Positions 8,313 through 17,024 of a stretch of DNA of 64,000 bases are shown in pieces. The DNA lies in NCBI RefSeq assembly GCF_014650895.1, contig NZ_BMVV01000015.1, positions 1 through 64,000 on the forward strand. The letters run 5' to 3'. Below the pieces are notes generated by a model. It was not told where the DNA came from, ran no database searches, and was given only the letters and a program-made list of their open reading frames with translations. The translations under genes and the position numbers were made by a program. Source of the stretch: Streptomyces omiyaensis (GTDB taxonomy: Bacteria; Actinomycetota; Actinomycetes; Streptomycetales; Streptomycetaceae). Each line of letters begins with the position of its first letter. Within the stretch, counting starts at the first letter, position 1.

Positions 8313-9323
8313 CTATCCGTACGCCGGCGGGTTCAGCTCCACCGAGCGGACGGCGGCGGCCAGCGCGAGCGCGCCGCCGACGTCCAGCGCCGTGTCGGCG
8401 AACTTGATCGTGTGGTCGTCGCCGTGCGCCGCCGCCCGGGCGAAGACCTCCTCCGCGGTGAGGCCGGCCGGCGCGTACGGAGCGGCTTCCCGCGGCGCGT
8501 ACGCGGCCGTCACCGCCGCCGAGGCCGTCCAGGCCGCCGCCAGGCTCGGCGCCCACAGGGCGCGGGGCAGGGCGGGCAGGGTCCGCAGGACGGCGTTGGG
8601 CGCCGTCGCCGCGTGCACCAGCATGATCGGCTCGCCGTGCCCGTGCGTCGCGTACCGGTGCACGGCCGCCGCCACCAGCTCCTCCAGCCGCTCCCGCGCC
8701 GCCTCGGGCCCGGTCTCCGCGCCCCAGGCGGGGAAGCCCGTCAGCTGCGCGAGCCGCTCCCGGATCCCGCCCTCCTGCCGGGGGACGGGCGGTACGGCGG
8801 CGAGCGCGGCGGCCGCGTCCGGCGCGGCGGCCAGCGGGGCGAGCGCGGGCAGCGGCCGGTGCCGGGCCGCCCAGTACCCGAGGGCGTGCGCCAGCTCCGC
8901 CCGCCGCGGCCCCGTCTCCCCGCCCGGCGCCAGCAGGGTCCGTACGGCGTGCCCGGTGCGGATCACCGGATGGGTGGCGCCGCCCGCGATGCCGGGCAGC
9001 AGCCGCGGCCACCACTCCGCCAGCACCTCCCGCCAGGGCCGGTCCGCCAGCTCGCGGGCGAAGTGGCGCGTCCAGTCGGTGATCCGGACCGGGTCGCCGA
9101 GCGCCTCCCGCCAGTTCGCGGCGGTGACCGGGGCGTACGGGGCGGGCGCCTCCTCCAGCTTCGGCGCGTACGCGTCGAGCCAGCGGTGCACGCCGGCGGC
9201 GTGCCCGTGGCGGGCCAGCGCCTCCACGGCCATCGGCGCGTGGTTGGTGAGCCAGCCGTTCCGCTCGGGTCCGGTGGTGTGGAGCCGTTCGAGGGCCTCG
9301 TCGAGGATGCCGGTGGTGTCCAT
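8313..9323 (-). CDS. Questin oxidase-like family protein
   Basis: The 336-residue protein resembles the questin oxidase / Baeyer-Villiger-type family (formerly DUF4243) by its N-terminal NGWLTNHAPMAVEAL and the following alanine-rich helical body. Histidines at H(9)-type positions (TNHAPM, ATHPVIRTGHAVR, THGHGEPIMLVHAAT) are conserved features of the family. No nucleotide-binding glycine motif is evident. ATG 9323 matches the usual N-terminus; the longer frame upstream is low-complexity. It is a single gene, convergent with the dioxygenase. The family assignment is from motif recall; a real substrate in this organism is unknown. Confidence 0.72.
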   Translation of the reverse strand: MDTTGILDEALERLHTTGPERNGWLTNHAPMAVEALARHGHAAGVHRWLDAYAPKLEEAPAPYAPVTAANWREALGDPVRITDWTRHFARELADRPWREVLAEWWPRLLPGIAGGATHPVIRTGHAVRTLLAPGGETGPRRAELAHALGYWAARHRPLPALAPLAAAPDAAAALAAVPPVPRQEGGIRERLAQLTGFPAWGAETGPEAARERLEELVAAAVHRYATHGHGEPIMLVHAATAPNAVLRTLPALPRALWAPSLAAAWTASAAVTAAYAPREAAPYAPAGLTAEEVFARAAAHGDDHTIKFADTALDVGGALALAAAVRSVELNPPAYG

Positions 9324-9765
9324 GGACCGGACGGTAGGGCGGGGGAGGGGCGGGCCGTAACGGGCCCGGGACCTACACCGCGGGGCGGACCCGCGCCTCG
9401 GTCGCGGGTCGAGGTCGTGGGTCGAGGCCGTGGGCCTCGGCCGCGGGTTGAGGTCGCTGCGACCGGGTACGAGGGGGCGGCGGTGCGGGCGCCCGGCGGG
9501 TGAGGCCGGGGGCGGGACCGAAGGGCGGGACCGAGGGATGAGACGGGAGGTGGCCGAGGCAACTTCACGCCACCGCCCGGCGTCGTAGAAGGAGAAGGGC
9601 GGACGGCCCATCGGTGTGACGGCCGTCTCACCGACAGTGCGGTCGGGGAAGGCCCGGAAGGCCGCTCGGCAGGCTCTGACCTGCGGATCCGCGTCGGCGA
9701 CGAGCCGCCGGACGGGGCGGCGGCGGCGCAGGATACTGCATGATCGCGAAAATCCTGAGTCTCCT
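9324..9765. other. Non-coding region upstream of hrdD with short repeats
   Basis: About 440 nt between divergent genes. At 9400-9458 a motif close to GGTCGAGGYCGTG is repeated, with CCTCG/CGAGG pairs able to form small hairpins. No open frame here has gene-like codon use and a ribosome site. Confidence 0.4.
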
Positions 9766-9792
9766 GGGAATTCTGTCCCGATTCCGGTCGTT
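9766..9792 (+). promoter_or_regulatory. SigR-type promoter of hrdD
   Basis: GGGAAT (9766-9771) is followed after exactly 18 nt by GTT (9790-9792), an exact fit to the GGGAAT-N18-GTT pattern recognised by the thiol-oxidative-stress sigma factor SigR of Streptomyces. Known hrdD genes are transcribed from SigR and SigE promoters. The inferred start leaves a leader of about 50 nt before hrdD. Confidence 0.78.
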
Positions 9793-9852
9793 GTTTCCGT
9801 CGGATGCAGGGCACCCGAAAGGTGTCGCGACCTACTCAGCAAGGGAGCACGC

Positions 9853-10857
9853 ATGGCAACCCGTGCCGTCGCCCGTCGTCAGTCCGCCGCCAAGAGCGGG
9901 GACGGCCGGGCAAGCAGCGTTCGCGTCGTGGGCGGGGAGATCGCCGACCGCGACCTGGTCGGCATGTACCTCGACGAGATCGCGCGCACGCCCCTGCTCG
10001 ACGCCGCCAAGGAGGTCGAGCTCTCCCAGACCATCGAGGCGGGCGTCTACGCCCAGCAGATCCTCGACGGCGAGGTGGAGGAGACCGGGGCGGGCGGGGC
10101 GACCCGCGAGGAGCTGGAGGTGCTGGCCGCCGAGGGCGAGCGTGCCAAGGACCTCTTCATCAAGTCCAACCTGCGGCTCGTCGTCGCCGTGGCCCGGCGC
10201 TACCCGCGCAGCGGCCTGCCCCTGCTCGACCTGATCCAGGAGGGGAACGCGGGCCTGGTGCGCGCCGTCGAGAAGTTCGACTACGCGAAGGGCTTCAAGT
10301 TCTCCACGTACGCCACGTGGTGGATCCGCCAGGCCATCACCCGGTCCATCGCCGACCAGTCCCGCACCATCCGTCTCCCCGTCCACCTGGTGGAGGAGCT
10401 GGGCCGCATCCGCCGGGTCCAGCGCGAGTTCAACCGCGAGCACGGGCGCGAGCCGGAGCCCGCGGAGGTCGCGGAGGAGCTCGGCTCCACGCCGGAGCGG
10501 GTCACCGACGTCCTCGACTGGGCGCGCGACCCGGTCTCGCTCAACATGTCGGTCGACGACGAGGGCGAGACGCAGTTCGGCGACCTGCTGGAGGACACCT
10601 CGGCGATCTCGCCGGAGCAGTCCGTCCTCACGCTGCTGCGGAGCGAGGAGCTCGACGACCTCATCGACAAGCTCGACCACCGCACGGCGTCCATCATCCG
10701 GATGCGGTACGGGATCGAGGACGGGCGCGAGCGGACGCTGACGGAGGTCGGCAAGGAGCACGGGCTCACGCGCGAGCGCATCCGCCAGATCGAGAAGCAC
10801 GCGCTGCTGGAGCTGAAGAAGATGGCCCGCGACACCGGCTTCGACGCGGTCGCCTGA
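9853..10857 (+). CDS. hrdD: RNA polymerase principal-like (group 2) sigma factor HrdD
   Basis: This 334-residue sigma-70 factor has the N-terminus MATRAVARRQ, characteristic of HrdD. Region 1.2 (DLVGMYLDEIARTPLL), regions 2.1-2.4 (LIQEGNAGLVRAVEKFDY, FSTYATWWIRQAITR), region 3 (LPVHLVEELGRI) and region 4 (ERTLTEVGKEHGLTRERIRQIEKHA, split by the helix turn) are all present. The large region 1.1 of HrdB is absent, which marks it as group 2 and non-essential. ATG 9853 follows AAGGGAG. The SigR-type promoter upstream suggests induction by disulphide stress. Confidence 0.93.
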   Translation: MATRAVARRQSAAKSGDGRASSVRVVGGEIADRDLVGMYLDEIARTPLLDAAKEVELSQTIEAGVYAQQILDGEVEETGAGGATREELEVLAAEGERAKDLFIKSNLRLVVAVARRYPRSGLPLLDLIQEGNAGLVRAVEKFDYAKGFKFSTYATWWIRQAITRSIADQSRTIRLPVHLVEELGRIRRVQREFNREHGREPEPAEVAEELGSTPERVTDVLDWARDPVSLNMSVDDEGETQFGDLLEDTSAISPEQSVLTLLRSEELDDLIDKLDHRTASIIRMRYGIEDGRERTLTEVGKEHGLTRERIRQIEKHALLELKKMARDTGFDAVA

Positions 10858-10924
10858 CCCCCGCCCCTCCCCGCGGGCGGCGCCCCCCACCGGGCCGCCG
10901 CCCGTGCCCCGCACCCGCGTCCGG

Positions 10925-10950
10925 CGGAGGTGCCCTCCGCTGCACCTCCG
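10925..10950. terminator. Hairpin between convergent hrdD and WYL gene
   Basis: CGGAGGTGC (10925-10933) pairs with GCACCTCCG (10942-10950) around an 8-nt loop, placed between two converging genes. There is no T-run. Confidence 0.5.
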
Positions 10951-10980
10951 TGGGGCAGGCGCCCCGCAGGGCGATGGGGG

Positions 10981-11937
10981 TCAGGCGAGGGCTGTGGCCA
11001 GGCGGGTGGTGAGGGCCTGGAGGTGCGTGCGGAGCGCCTCGGGCGCATGCACCTTGAAGGGGACGTCGAGCATCGCCAGCCGGATGGCGAGCCATTCGAC
11101 GGACTCGGGCACCCGCCCCCGCACCCGGCACGTGTCCTCGCCCGTGGCCACCGGCGCCAGGTGCGCCGGCAGCCGTCCGGCGACCGTCTCCGCGGACGCC
11201 CCGAAGGTGACGTCCAGGTCCAGTTCCCCCTGCGCCCGCGCCATCGAGCGCGCGAGGTACGCCGCCTCGTCGCCCTCCGGCAGCTCCCGCGGCGTGAAGC
11301 GCGCCCCGGTCGCGAGCGGGTCGGTGATCCGGTCGACGCGGAAGGTCCGCCAGTCCTCCCGCCCCAGGTCGTACGCGACGAGGTACCACCGCCGGCCCGT
11401 CGACACCAGCCGGTAGGGCTCCACGAGCCGCTTGGACTCGGCGCCGTCCCCCGCCCGGTAGCTGAAGCGGAGCCGTTCGCGGCCGGTCACGGTGCCCGCG
11501 AGGGCCGTGAGGGTGGAGGGCGCGACGGTGGCGCCGTCGCCACGGGTCAGCGGCAGGGTCGCGTTCTGCAGCGTGGAGACCCGGTGCCGCAGCCGCGCCG
11601 GGAGCACCTGCTCCAGCTTGGCCAGGGCCCGCACGGACGCCTCGTCGACGCCCTCGATGGCGTGCCCCGCGCCGGCCCGGAGTCCGACGGCGATGGCGAC
11701 GGCCTCCTCGTCGTCGAGGAGCAGCGGGGGCATGGCCGTGCCGGCGACGAGCCGGTAGCCGCCGATCGCCCCCTTGGTCGCCTCGACGGGATAGCCGAGG
11801 TCGCGGAGGCGGTCGATGTCGCGGCGGATCGTGCGCGCGGAGACCGAGAGCCGGTCGGCGAGCTCGCTGCCGGGCCACTCGCGCGGGGTCTGGAGGAGCG
11901 AGAGCAGAGTGAGGAGTCGTGCCGGGGTGTCCGTCAT
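10981..11937 (-). CDS. HTH/WYL-domain transcriptional regulator (YafY/PafC-like)
   Basis: The 318-residue protein has an N-terminal winged helix (LADRLSVSARTIRRDIDRL, about residues 25-45) and a central WYL domain (FSYRAGDG and TGRRWYLVAYDLGREDWRTF, about 185-225). A C-terminal WCX-like extension follows. WYL domains sense ligands, often nucleic acid or metabolites. ATG 11937 is chosen over 11949 because family members begin MTDTPARLL. It is divergent from an MFS pump across only 62 nt, so the pump is the probable target. Confidence 0.88.
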   Translation of the reverse strand: MTDTPARLLTLLSLLQTPREWPGSELADRLSVSARTIRRDIDRLRDLGYPVEATKGAIGGYRLVAGTAMPPLLLDDEEAVAIAVGLRAGAGHAIEGVDEASVRALAKLEQVLPARLRHRVSTLQNATLPLTRGDGATVAPSTLTALAGTVTGRERLRFSYRAGDGAESKRLVEPYRLVSTGRRWYLVAYDLGREDWRTFRVDRITDPLATGARFTPRELPEGDEAAYLARSMARAQGELDLDVTFGASAETVAGRLPAHLAPVATGEDTCRVRGRVPESVEWLAIRLAMLDVPFKVHAPEALRTHLQALTTRLATALA

Positions 11938-11987
11938 GCACGCCATCATGCGCCGGAATTAGGACGTAACCCGACCTACATCACTCC

Positions 11988-11993
11988 TATGGT
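11988..11993 (+). promoter_or_regulatory. -10 hexamer for a leaderless MFS transcript
   Basis: TATGGT ends 6 nt before ATG 12000 and there is no Shine-Dalgarno sequence, as expected of a leaderless mRNA. The -35 is not evident, which would suit activator control by the divergent WYL protein. Confidence 0.5.
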
Positions 11994-11999
11994 TCTCCT

Positions 12000-13556
12000 A
12001 TGAGCGCACACGAGACCGACGCCGCCACGGGGGCGGACAGCAGCACCGCGGGGGACAGCAGACGCTGGATCGCCCTGGCCATCGTCATGACGGCCGCCTT
12101 CATGGACCTGGTCGACGCCACGATCGTGAACATCGCGATCCCCAGCATCGAGCACGACCTGGGCACCACGACCACCGCGATCCAGTGGATCACCGCCGGC
12201 TACGCGCTGGCCTTCGCCGCCGGCCTGATCACCGGTGGCCGCCTCGGCGACATCTACGGCCGCAAGCGGCTCTTCCTGTTCGGCACGGCGGGCTTCACCG
12301 TCGCCTCCGCGCTGTGCGGTCTCGCCGCCAACCCGGAGATGCTGGTCGCCTCCCGCCTCCTCCAGGGCGCGGCGGCGGCGATGATGGTGCCGCAGGTGCT
12401 GTCGATCGTGCACGTCACCTTCCCGGCGCACGAGCGCGGCAAGGTCTTCGGTCTCTTCGGCGCCATCGTCGGTCTCGGCGCGGTCTCCGGACCGCTGCTC
12501 GGCGCGCTGCTCACCGAGTGGAACATCGCGGGCCTGGAGTGGCGGCCGATCTTCCTGATCAACCTGCCGGTGGGCATCGCCGCGCTGCTGCTCGGACGGA
12601 AGTACATCACCGAGTCGAAGGCGCCGAAGGCACTCCGGCTCGACCTGGTCGGCGTGGTGCTCGTCACGGCCGCGCTGCTCCTGCTGATCTACCCGCTGAC
12701 GCGCGGCCGCGAGCTGGACTGGCCGCTGTGGGGCCACCTGATGATGGCGGCCAGCCCGCTGGTCTTCGGCGTCCTGGTGGCGTACGAGCGGTACAAGACG
12801 AAGAAGGACGGGTCGCCGCTGGTCGAGCTGTCGCTGTTCCGCGTGAAGTCCTTCGCGGCCGGCATCGCCGTGCAGCTGACCTTCGGCATCGTGCTCGGCA
12901 TCTTCTTCCTGGTGTGGACGCTCTACATGCAGCTCGGCCTCGGCTGGAGCGCCCTGCGGGCGGGCCTGACCGGGGTGCCGTTCTCGATCGCCGTCTCCAT
13001 GGCGGCGGGCCTGTCGGTGCAGCTGCTGGTGCCGCGCTTCGGCCGCAAGGTGCTCCAGACCGGCGCGCTGACGATGGGCGCGGGCATCCTGCTCTACTTC
13101 TTCGTCGCCGGACGGTACGGGGCGGAGATCACGTCCTGGCAGATGGTCCCCGCGCTGGTGGTGATGGGCCTCGGCATGGGGCTGATCGTGGCGCCGCTGA
13201 CCGACGCGGTGCTGTCGGAGGTCCCGAAGGAGCACGCGGGTTCGGCCTCCGGTCTGATCAACATGACCGGGCAGATGGGCAACGCGATCGGGCTCGGCCT
13301 GGTGTCGGTGGTCTTCTTCGGCACCTTCGACGAGGAGCGGCTCCAGCGGGCCCCGCAGGAGATCACGACGGCCTTCACGGAGGCCTTCCGCAACTCCCTC
13401 GGCTGGGCCGCGGTGGTCCTCGCCGGGATCTTCCTGGTGATGTTCGCCCTGCCGGCCAGGCCCAAGCAGCACCTGGAGGGCGGCGCGGGCGAGGACGACG
13501 GCACGGCCGGGGACGGCCCCGCGCCGCTGGAGAAGGAGCCGGCGCTCACCTCCTGA
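12000..13556 (+). CDS. MFS drug efflux transporter, DHA2 family
   Basis: The 518-residue, 14-helix transporter has VDATIVNIAIPSIEHDL in the first helix and GRLGDIYGRKR as motif A. The tail (about residues 485-518) is hydrophilic and acidic. It is a paralogue of the pump at 5200-6741 with the same topology. The divergent WYL regulator is the likely controller, in the common WYL-MFS pair arrangement. The export substrate is unknown. The start is fixed by a -10 element 6 nt upstream and the absence of a better start. Confidence 0.92.
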   Translation: MSAHETDAATGADSSTAGDSRRWIALAIVMTAAFMDLVDATIVNIAIPSIEHDLGTTTTAIQWITAGYALAFAAGLITGGRLGDIYGRKRLFLFGTAGFTVASALCGLAANPEMLVASRLLQGAAAAMMVPQVLSIVHVTFPAHERGKVFGLFGAIVGLGAVSGPLLGALLTEWNIAGLEWRPIFLINLPVGIAALLLGRKYITESKAPKALRLDLVGVVLVTAALLLLIYPLTRGRELDWPLWGHLMMAASPLVFGVLVAYERYKTKKDGSPLVELSLFRVKSFAAGIAVQLTFGIVLGIFFLVWTLYMQLGLGWSALRAGLTGVPFSIAVSMAAGLSVQLLVPRFGRKVLQTGALTMGAGILLYFFVAGRYGAEITSWQMVPALVVMGLGMGLIVAPLTDAVLSEVPKEHAGSASGLINMTGQMGNAIGLGLVSVVFFGTFDEERLQRAPQEITTAFTEAFRNSLGWAAVVLAGIFLVMFALPARPKQHLEGGAGEDDGTAGDGPAPLEKEPALTS

Positions 13557-13692
13557 GCCTCCGGTCCTTCTCCTGGCCGCCGAGTCTCCCGGGCCTCGGA
13601 CCCTGAGCCCTCTGGGCTCCCCGGGCCTCCTGGGCCTCCGGGGGCGGTTCCCGGCGAAGTCTCCGGGCCCGCCCCTCCCCGCACGACCGCCT

Positions 13693-13722
13693 AAGGGCCC
13701 CGGTCTTCCGACCGGGGCCCTT
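13693..13722. terminator. Strong bidirectional terminator
   Basis: AAGGGCCCCGGTC (13693-13705), loop TTCC, and GACCGGGGCCCTT (13710-13722) form a perfect 13-bp stem between the converging MFS and DUF6227 genes. Confidence 0.85.
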
Positions 13723-13755
13723 CGGCGTGCGCACGGGCCGCCGCCCGGCAGCGGC

Positions 13756-14598
13756 TCAGCGGACCCGGGAGCGGGCCTCCATCGCCCCGCGCGCCGCGGC
13801 CTCCGTCTCGTACACCTCGCACATGTGCCGGCCGTCCGGGGTGGCCGTGTGCTCGACCTCCCAGAGGCTCAGCTCGGTGCCGTCGAGCAGCAGGAACTGG
13901 TGCTCGTAGAGGGTGAATCCGGCCTCCCGGCCGCCCTCCACGGGGCAATGACGGCCGAACACCTGGGTGATGTGGTGGGCGAAGGCGATCCGCAGCCTGC
14001 GGGCGGTCCGCTCGGCGGGCCGGTCCTCGTTCTCCGCACGGCGCAGCACGCGGCGGGCGTGGTCCGCCGAGTTGTCCGGCACGTACATCCGGGGCTGGGC
14101 GGGTATCGGGCGGGCCAGCAGGGCGCCCAGCGCCGCCAGGTCGTCGTCCTCGTCGGCGGGCCGCCCGTCGGTCCGCTCCACGGTCCACTCGGGCAGCGGG
14201 CCGGCCGGCAGCCGGGAGGCGGCCAGCCGGGCCTCCGTCTCCTCCGCGTACAGCTCGTGCTGCTCGGTGCCGTCCCGGCCCGCGTTGTGCACGAGCTCCC
14301 AGAGGACGAGGGCGCTGCCGTCGGACAGCAGATAGGCGTGGCGGTAGGTGGCGCGGTGCAGCGAGGAGCCGTGGTGCGAGGAATGCAGCGCGGTGGAGTG
14401 GGCGAGCGCCGACTCCAGGCGCTCCACCATCGCGTCGGGCAGGTCGAAGGAGTTGAGCGCCCGGCCGAGGAGCCGCTCGACGTGCGTCTCGGTCGTCTCG
14501 TACGGATCGAGGTGATCCCGCGGATCGTTCAAGAGGGTCTCCAGGCCGTCGCCGCATGTCACTTGGTGCTTGCTTAACGTAGTCCCTGGGTCCGACAA
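13756..14598 (-). CDS. DUF6227-family protein, unknown function
   Basis: The 280-residue soluble protein is recognised as the streptomycete DUF6227 family by HVERLLGRALNSFDLPD and the paired element YRHAYLLSDGSALVLWELVHN. That element recurs in the second half as YEHQFLLLDGTELSLWEVEH, so the protein is an internal duplication (about residues 90-150 and 215-270). No catalytic motif, membrane segment or signal peptide is visible. The start could be ATG 14598 or later. It ends at a strong shared terminator and is a single gene. Confidence 0.82.
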   Translation of the reverse strand: MSDPGTTLSKHQVTCGDGLETLLNDPRDHLDPYETTETHVERLLGRALNSFDLPDAMVERLESALAHSTALHSSHHGSSLHRATYRHAYLLSDGSALVLWELVHNAGRDGTEQHELYAEETEARLAASRLPAGPLPEWTVERTDGRPADEDDDLAALGALLARPIPAQPRMYVPDNSADHARRVLRRAENEDRPAERTARRLRIAFAHHITQVFGRHCPVEGGREAGFTLYEHQFLLLDGTELSLWEVEHTATPDGRHMCEVYETEAAARGAMEARSRVR

Positions 14599-14674
14599 CG
14601 GGGTCGGGGTTACGGAAAACGAGGGACCGGCGACGGAAGTTCCCGGCTCCGGCGCACCCCCGACTCCCGTGCCG

Positions 14675-15796
14675 TCAGCGGGAGTACGGGGCGGCGGGCG
14701 AGGCGTGCGGCCGGTCGTACAGCTCCCCGTACGAGGGGAAGTCGCCGCCCGGGCCGCGCAGGCCCCCCGGGGCGGCGAGGACCGCGCGGACGATCGCCCG
14801 GGTCACCAGGTCGGCACCGGCCGCCAGGATCCCGTTCAGCGCGAGCGGCCCCGGCTCCGACGGCAGCTCGCGGGCCCCGGTGGCGAGCGCGAAGACCGTG
14901 TCGCCGTCGTTCATCAGGTGCACCGGCCGGATCGCCCGGGCGATGCCGTCGTGCGCCGTGCCCGCCACCTTCTGGGCCTGGGCGCGGGTCAGCGCGGCAT
15001 CCGTGGCGACCACCGCGAGGGTCGTGTTCAGCGGGGGCCGGACGGAGGCGGCGCGCGCCTCGGCGAGCCGCCGGACCGCGGCCTCGTGCACCGCGCGCGG
15101 CGGGCGGTCCGGCCACCCCTCACGGGCACCGCCGGGGCCCCCGCCGACGGCCGCGGCGTCCTCGAAGAAGCCGCCGTACAGGACGCCGGTCGCCGGGTCG
15201 ACGGCCGAGCCGACCGCGTTCACCACCACCAGGGCGGCGACCGTGATCCCGGACTCCAGGCGGAGGCCCGCCGTGCCGACCCCGCCGCGCATCCCGCCGA
15301 CGACCGCCCCGGTGCCGGCGCCGACCGCGCCCGTCGCCACGCGCGCGTGGTCCCCGGACGCCGCCGCGGCCTCCACGGCGGCCCGGCCGGTGGCCGCGTC
15401 CGGGCGGGCCGCGAAGTCGCCGCCCCGGCCCAGGTCGAAGACGCAGGCGGCCGGCACGACCGGCACCACGTGGGACGGGTGGGGGCCGACCCTGACCCCG
15501 CGCCGGCGCTCCTCCAGCCAGGCCATCACCCCGGCGGCGGAGTCCAGGCCGTAGGCGCTGCCTCCGGTCAGGACGAGGGCGTCGATCCGCTGGACCACGT
15601 TCCTCGGGTCGAGGGCGTCCGTCTCCCGGGTGCCGGGACCTCCGCCGCGCACGTCCACGGCGGCCACCGCGCCGCCCTCGGGGGCGAGGACGACCGTGGT
15701 CCCCGACAGGGCCCGGGGGCCCGCCACGCGCGCGTGGCCCACCCGGACGCCGGGCACGTCGGTGAGGCCGTCGGGGGAGAGCAGCTCTGCCGTCAT
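14675..15796 (-). CDS. P1 (S58/DmpA-like) family Ntn peptidase
   Basis: The 373-residue protein begins LTDVPGVRVGHARV, the hallmark N-terminus of P1/DmpA aminopeptidases, and contains VLTGGSAYGLDSAAGVM and VGAGTGAVVGGMRGGVGT. The second element is the region where these enzymes autocleave to expose the nucleophile. Relatives are L-aminopeptidases/D-esterases or beta-peptidyl aminopeptidases. ATG 15796 is 15 nt downstream of the ltrA stop, so the two genes are probably cotranscribed. It is likely cytoplasmic, as no signal peptide is seen. Confidence 0.9.
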   Translation of the reverse strand: MTAELLSPDGLTDVPGVRVGHARVAGPRALSGTTVVLAPEGGAVAAVDVRGGGPGTRETDALDPRNVVQRIDALVLTGGSAYGLDSAAGVMAWLEERRRGVRVGPHPSHVVPVVPAACVFDLGRGGDFAARPDAATGRAAVEAAAASGDHARVATGAVGAGTGAVVGGMRGGVGTAGLRLESGITVAALVVVNAVGSAVDPATGVLYGGFFEDAAAVGGGPGGAREGWPDRPPRAVHEAAVRRLAEARAASVRPPLNTTLAVVATDAALTRAQAQKVAGTAHDGIARAIRPVHLMNDGDTVFALATGARELPSEPGPLALNGILAAGADLVTRAIVRAVLAAPGGLRGPGGDFPSYGELYDRPHASPAAPYSR

Positions 15797-15811
15797 GCCC
15801 CCCTTCCTACC

Positions 15812-16990
15812 TCAGGAGGCGCGGCCCGTCCCGGTGGCGGGAGCGCGTGCGGCGAGCGTCACGCCGACCGCCACCGCGGCCGCCGCCACCAGGCCCGCCG
15901 AGAGCACCGCCCAGCCGCCCGCGAAGGAGCAGAGCAGGATCGCGAGCGCCGCTCCCGGCAGCACCGCCTGCTGGGCGAGGCCGACCTTGAAGTAGCGGGC
16001 GTGCAGCAGCCACACCGACAGCAGGAACACGGCCGTCGGGATCGTCACCGAGGCGGAGGCGGCGAGCGTGCTGATGTGGGCCTTGCCGACGGCCTGCTCC
16101 ACGGCGATCTCCAGGCCGGCGCCGATCGCCGCCGCCGACATGAAGATCACGAAGTGTCCGTACCCCCACAGGAAGCCCTGCCGGCTGTCCGTCAGCCGGT
16201 CGTGCGCCGGGACGACGAAGTAGATCCACCAGGCGGCGAAGACGATGAGCAGCCCGCCCGCCGCGATCGGCAGCAGCTCGTTCAGGGCGTCGTTCTCGAC
16301 CACCCCCGACTTCACCGCCACGGTCGCCGCCGCCACCGACTCGCCGAGCACGATGATCGTGAACAGGCCGTACCGCTCCGCGATGTGGTGCGGGTGCCAG
16401 GTGCTGGGCGCGTCCTTCTCCGCGTACACCGGCACCGCGAGCTCCGCCAGCGCCATCACCAGGAAGACCCACGGCAGCGCCCCGTCCGGCACGAACAGCA
16501 GCGACAGCCAGCCCAGCTGCACCGTCAGCACCCCGCCCGCGTACCGGCGGCACATCGTCCGCTCCTCCGCCGACGCCGCGTGCCGGGCGGCCCGCAGCCA
16601 CTGCGAGGCGAGCGCCACCCGCATCACCAGATAGCCGAGGTAGACGACGAGGAAGTCGTGCTCCTCGAAGGCGCGCGAGACCCCGGCGGCCAGGATCAGC
16701 ACACCGGCGATCTGCACCAGCGTGATGACCCGGTAGAGGACGTCGTCGTTGTCGTAGGCCGAGGCGAACCAGGTGAAGTTCATCCAGGCCCACCAGATGG
16801 CGAAGAAGACCATCGCGTAGTTCACGACGCCCTCGCCCGCGTGCCCCTCGGCGACCGCGTGCACGAGCGCCGCGCCCGCCTGGGCGACGGCGACCACGAA
16901 ACACAGGTCGAAGAAGAGCTCCAGGGGCGTGGCGGTCCGGTGCGACTCCTCGCGGGAGCGCGCGGTCAGCGGCAGGAAGGGTTGTGTCAT
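15812..16990 (-). CDS. Low temperature requirement protein A (LtrA) family membrane protein
   Basis: The 392-residue protein carries the LtrA signature TPLELFFDLCFVVAVAQ near residue 20 and about ten hydrophobic segments. HIAERYGLFTIIVLGES near residue 205 is the second conserved family block. ATG 16990 begins just before the family N-terminus; the frame extends upstream into the chelatase gene and is not needed. Function is unknown beyond a Listeria cold-growth phenotype. It sits 34 nt after the sirohydrochlorin chelatase gene and 15 nt before the P1 peptidase gene, suggesting a three-gene transcript with no obvious shared pathway. Confidence 0.9.
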   Translation of the reverse strand: MTQPFLPLTARSREESHRTATPLELFFDLCFVVAVAQAGAALVHAVAEGHAGEGVVNYAMVFFAIWWAWMNFTWFASAYDNDDVLYRVITLVQIAGVLILAAGVSRAFEEHDFLVVYLGYLVMRVALASQWLRAARHAASAEERTMCRRYAGGVLTVQLGWLSLLFVPDGALPWVFLVMALAELAVPVYAEKDAPSTWHPHHIAERYGLFTIIVLGESVAAATVAVKSGVVENDALNELLPIAAGGLLIVFAAWWIYFVVPAHDRLTDSRQGFLWGYGHFVIFMSAAAIGAGLEIAVEQAVGKAHISTLAASASVTIPTAVFLLSVWLLHARYFKVGLAQQAVLPGAALAILLCSFAGGWAVLSAGLVAAAAVAVGVTLAARAPATGTGRAS

Positions 16991-17024
16991 GGGGCCAGCA
17001 CAGCAGAGCCCGCCCCGGGGCCCC

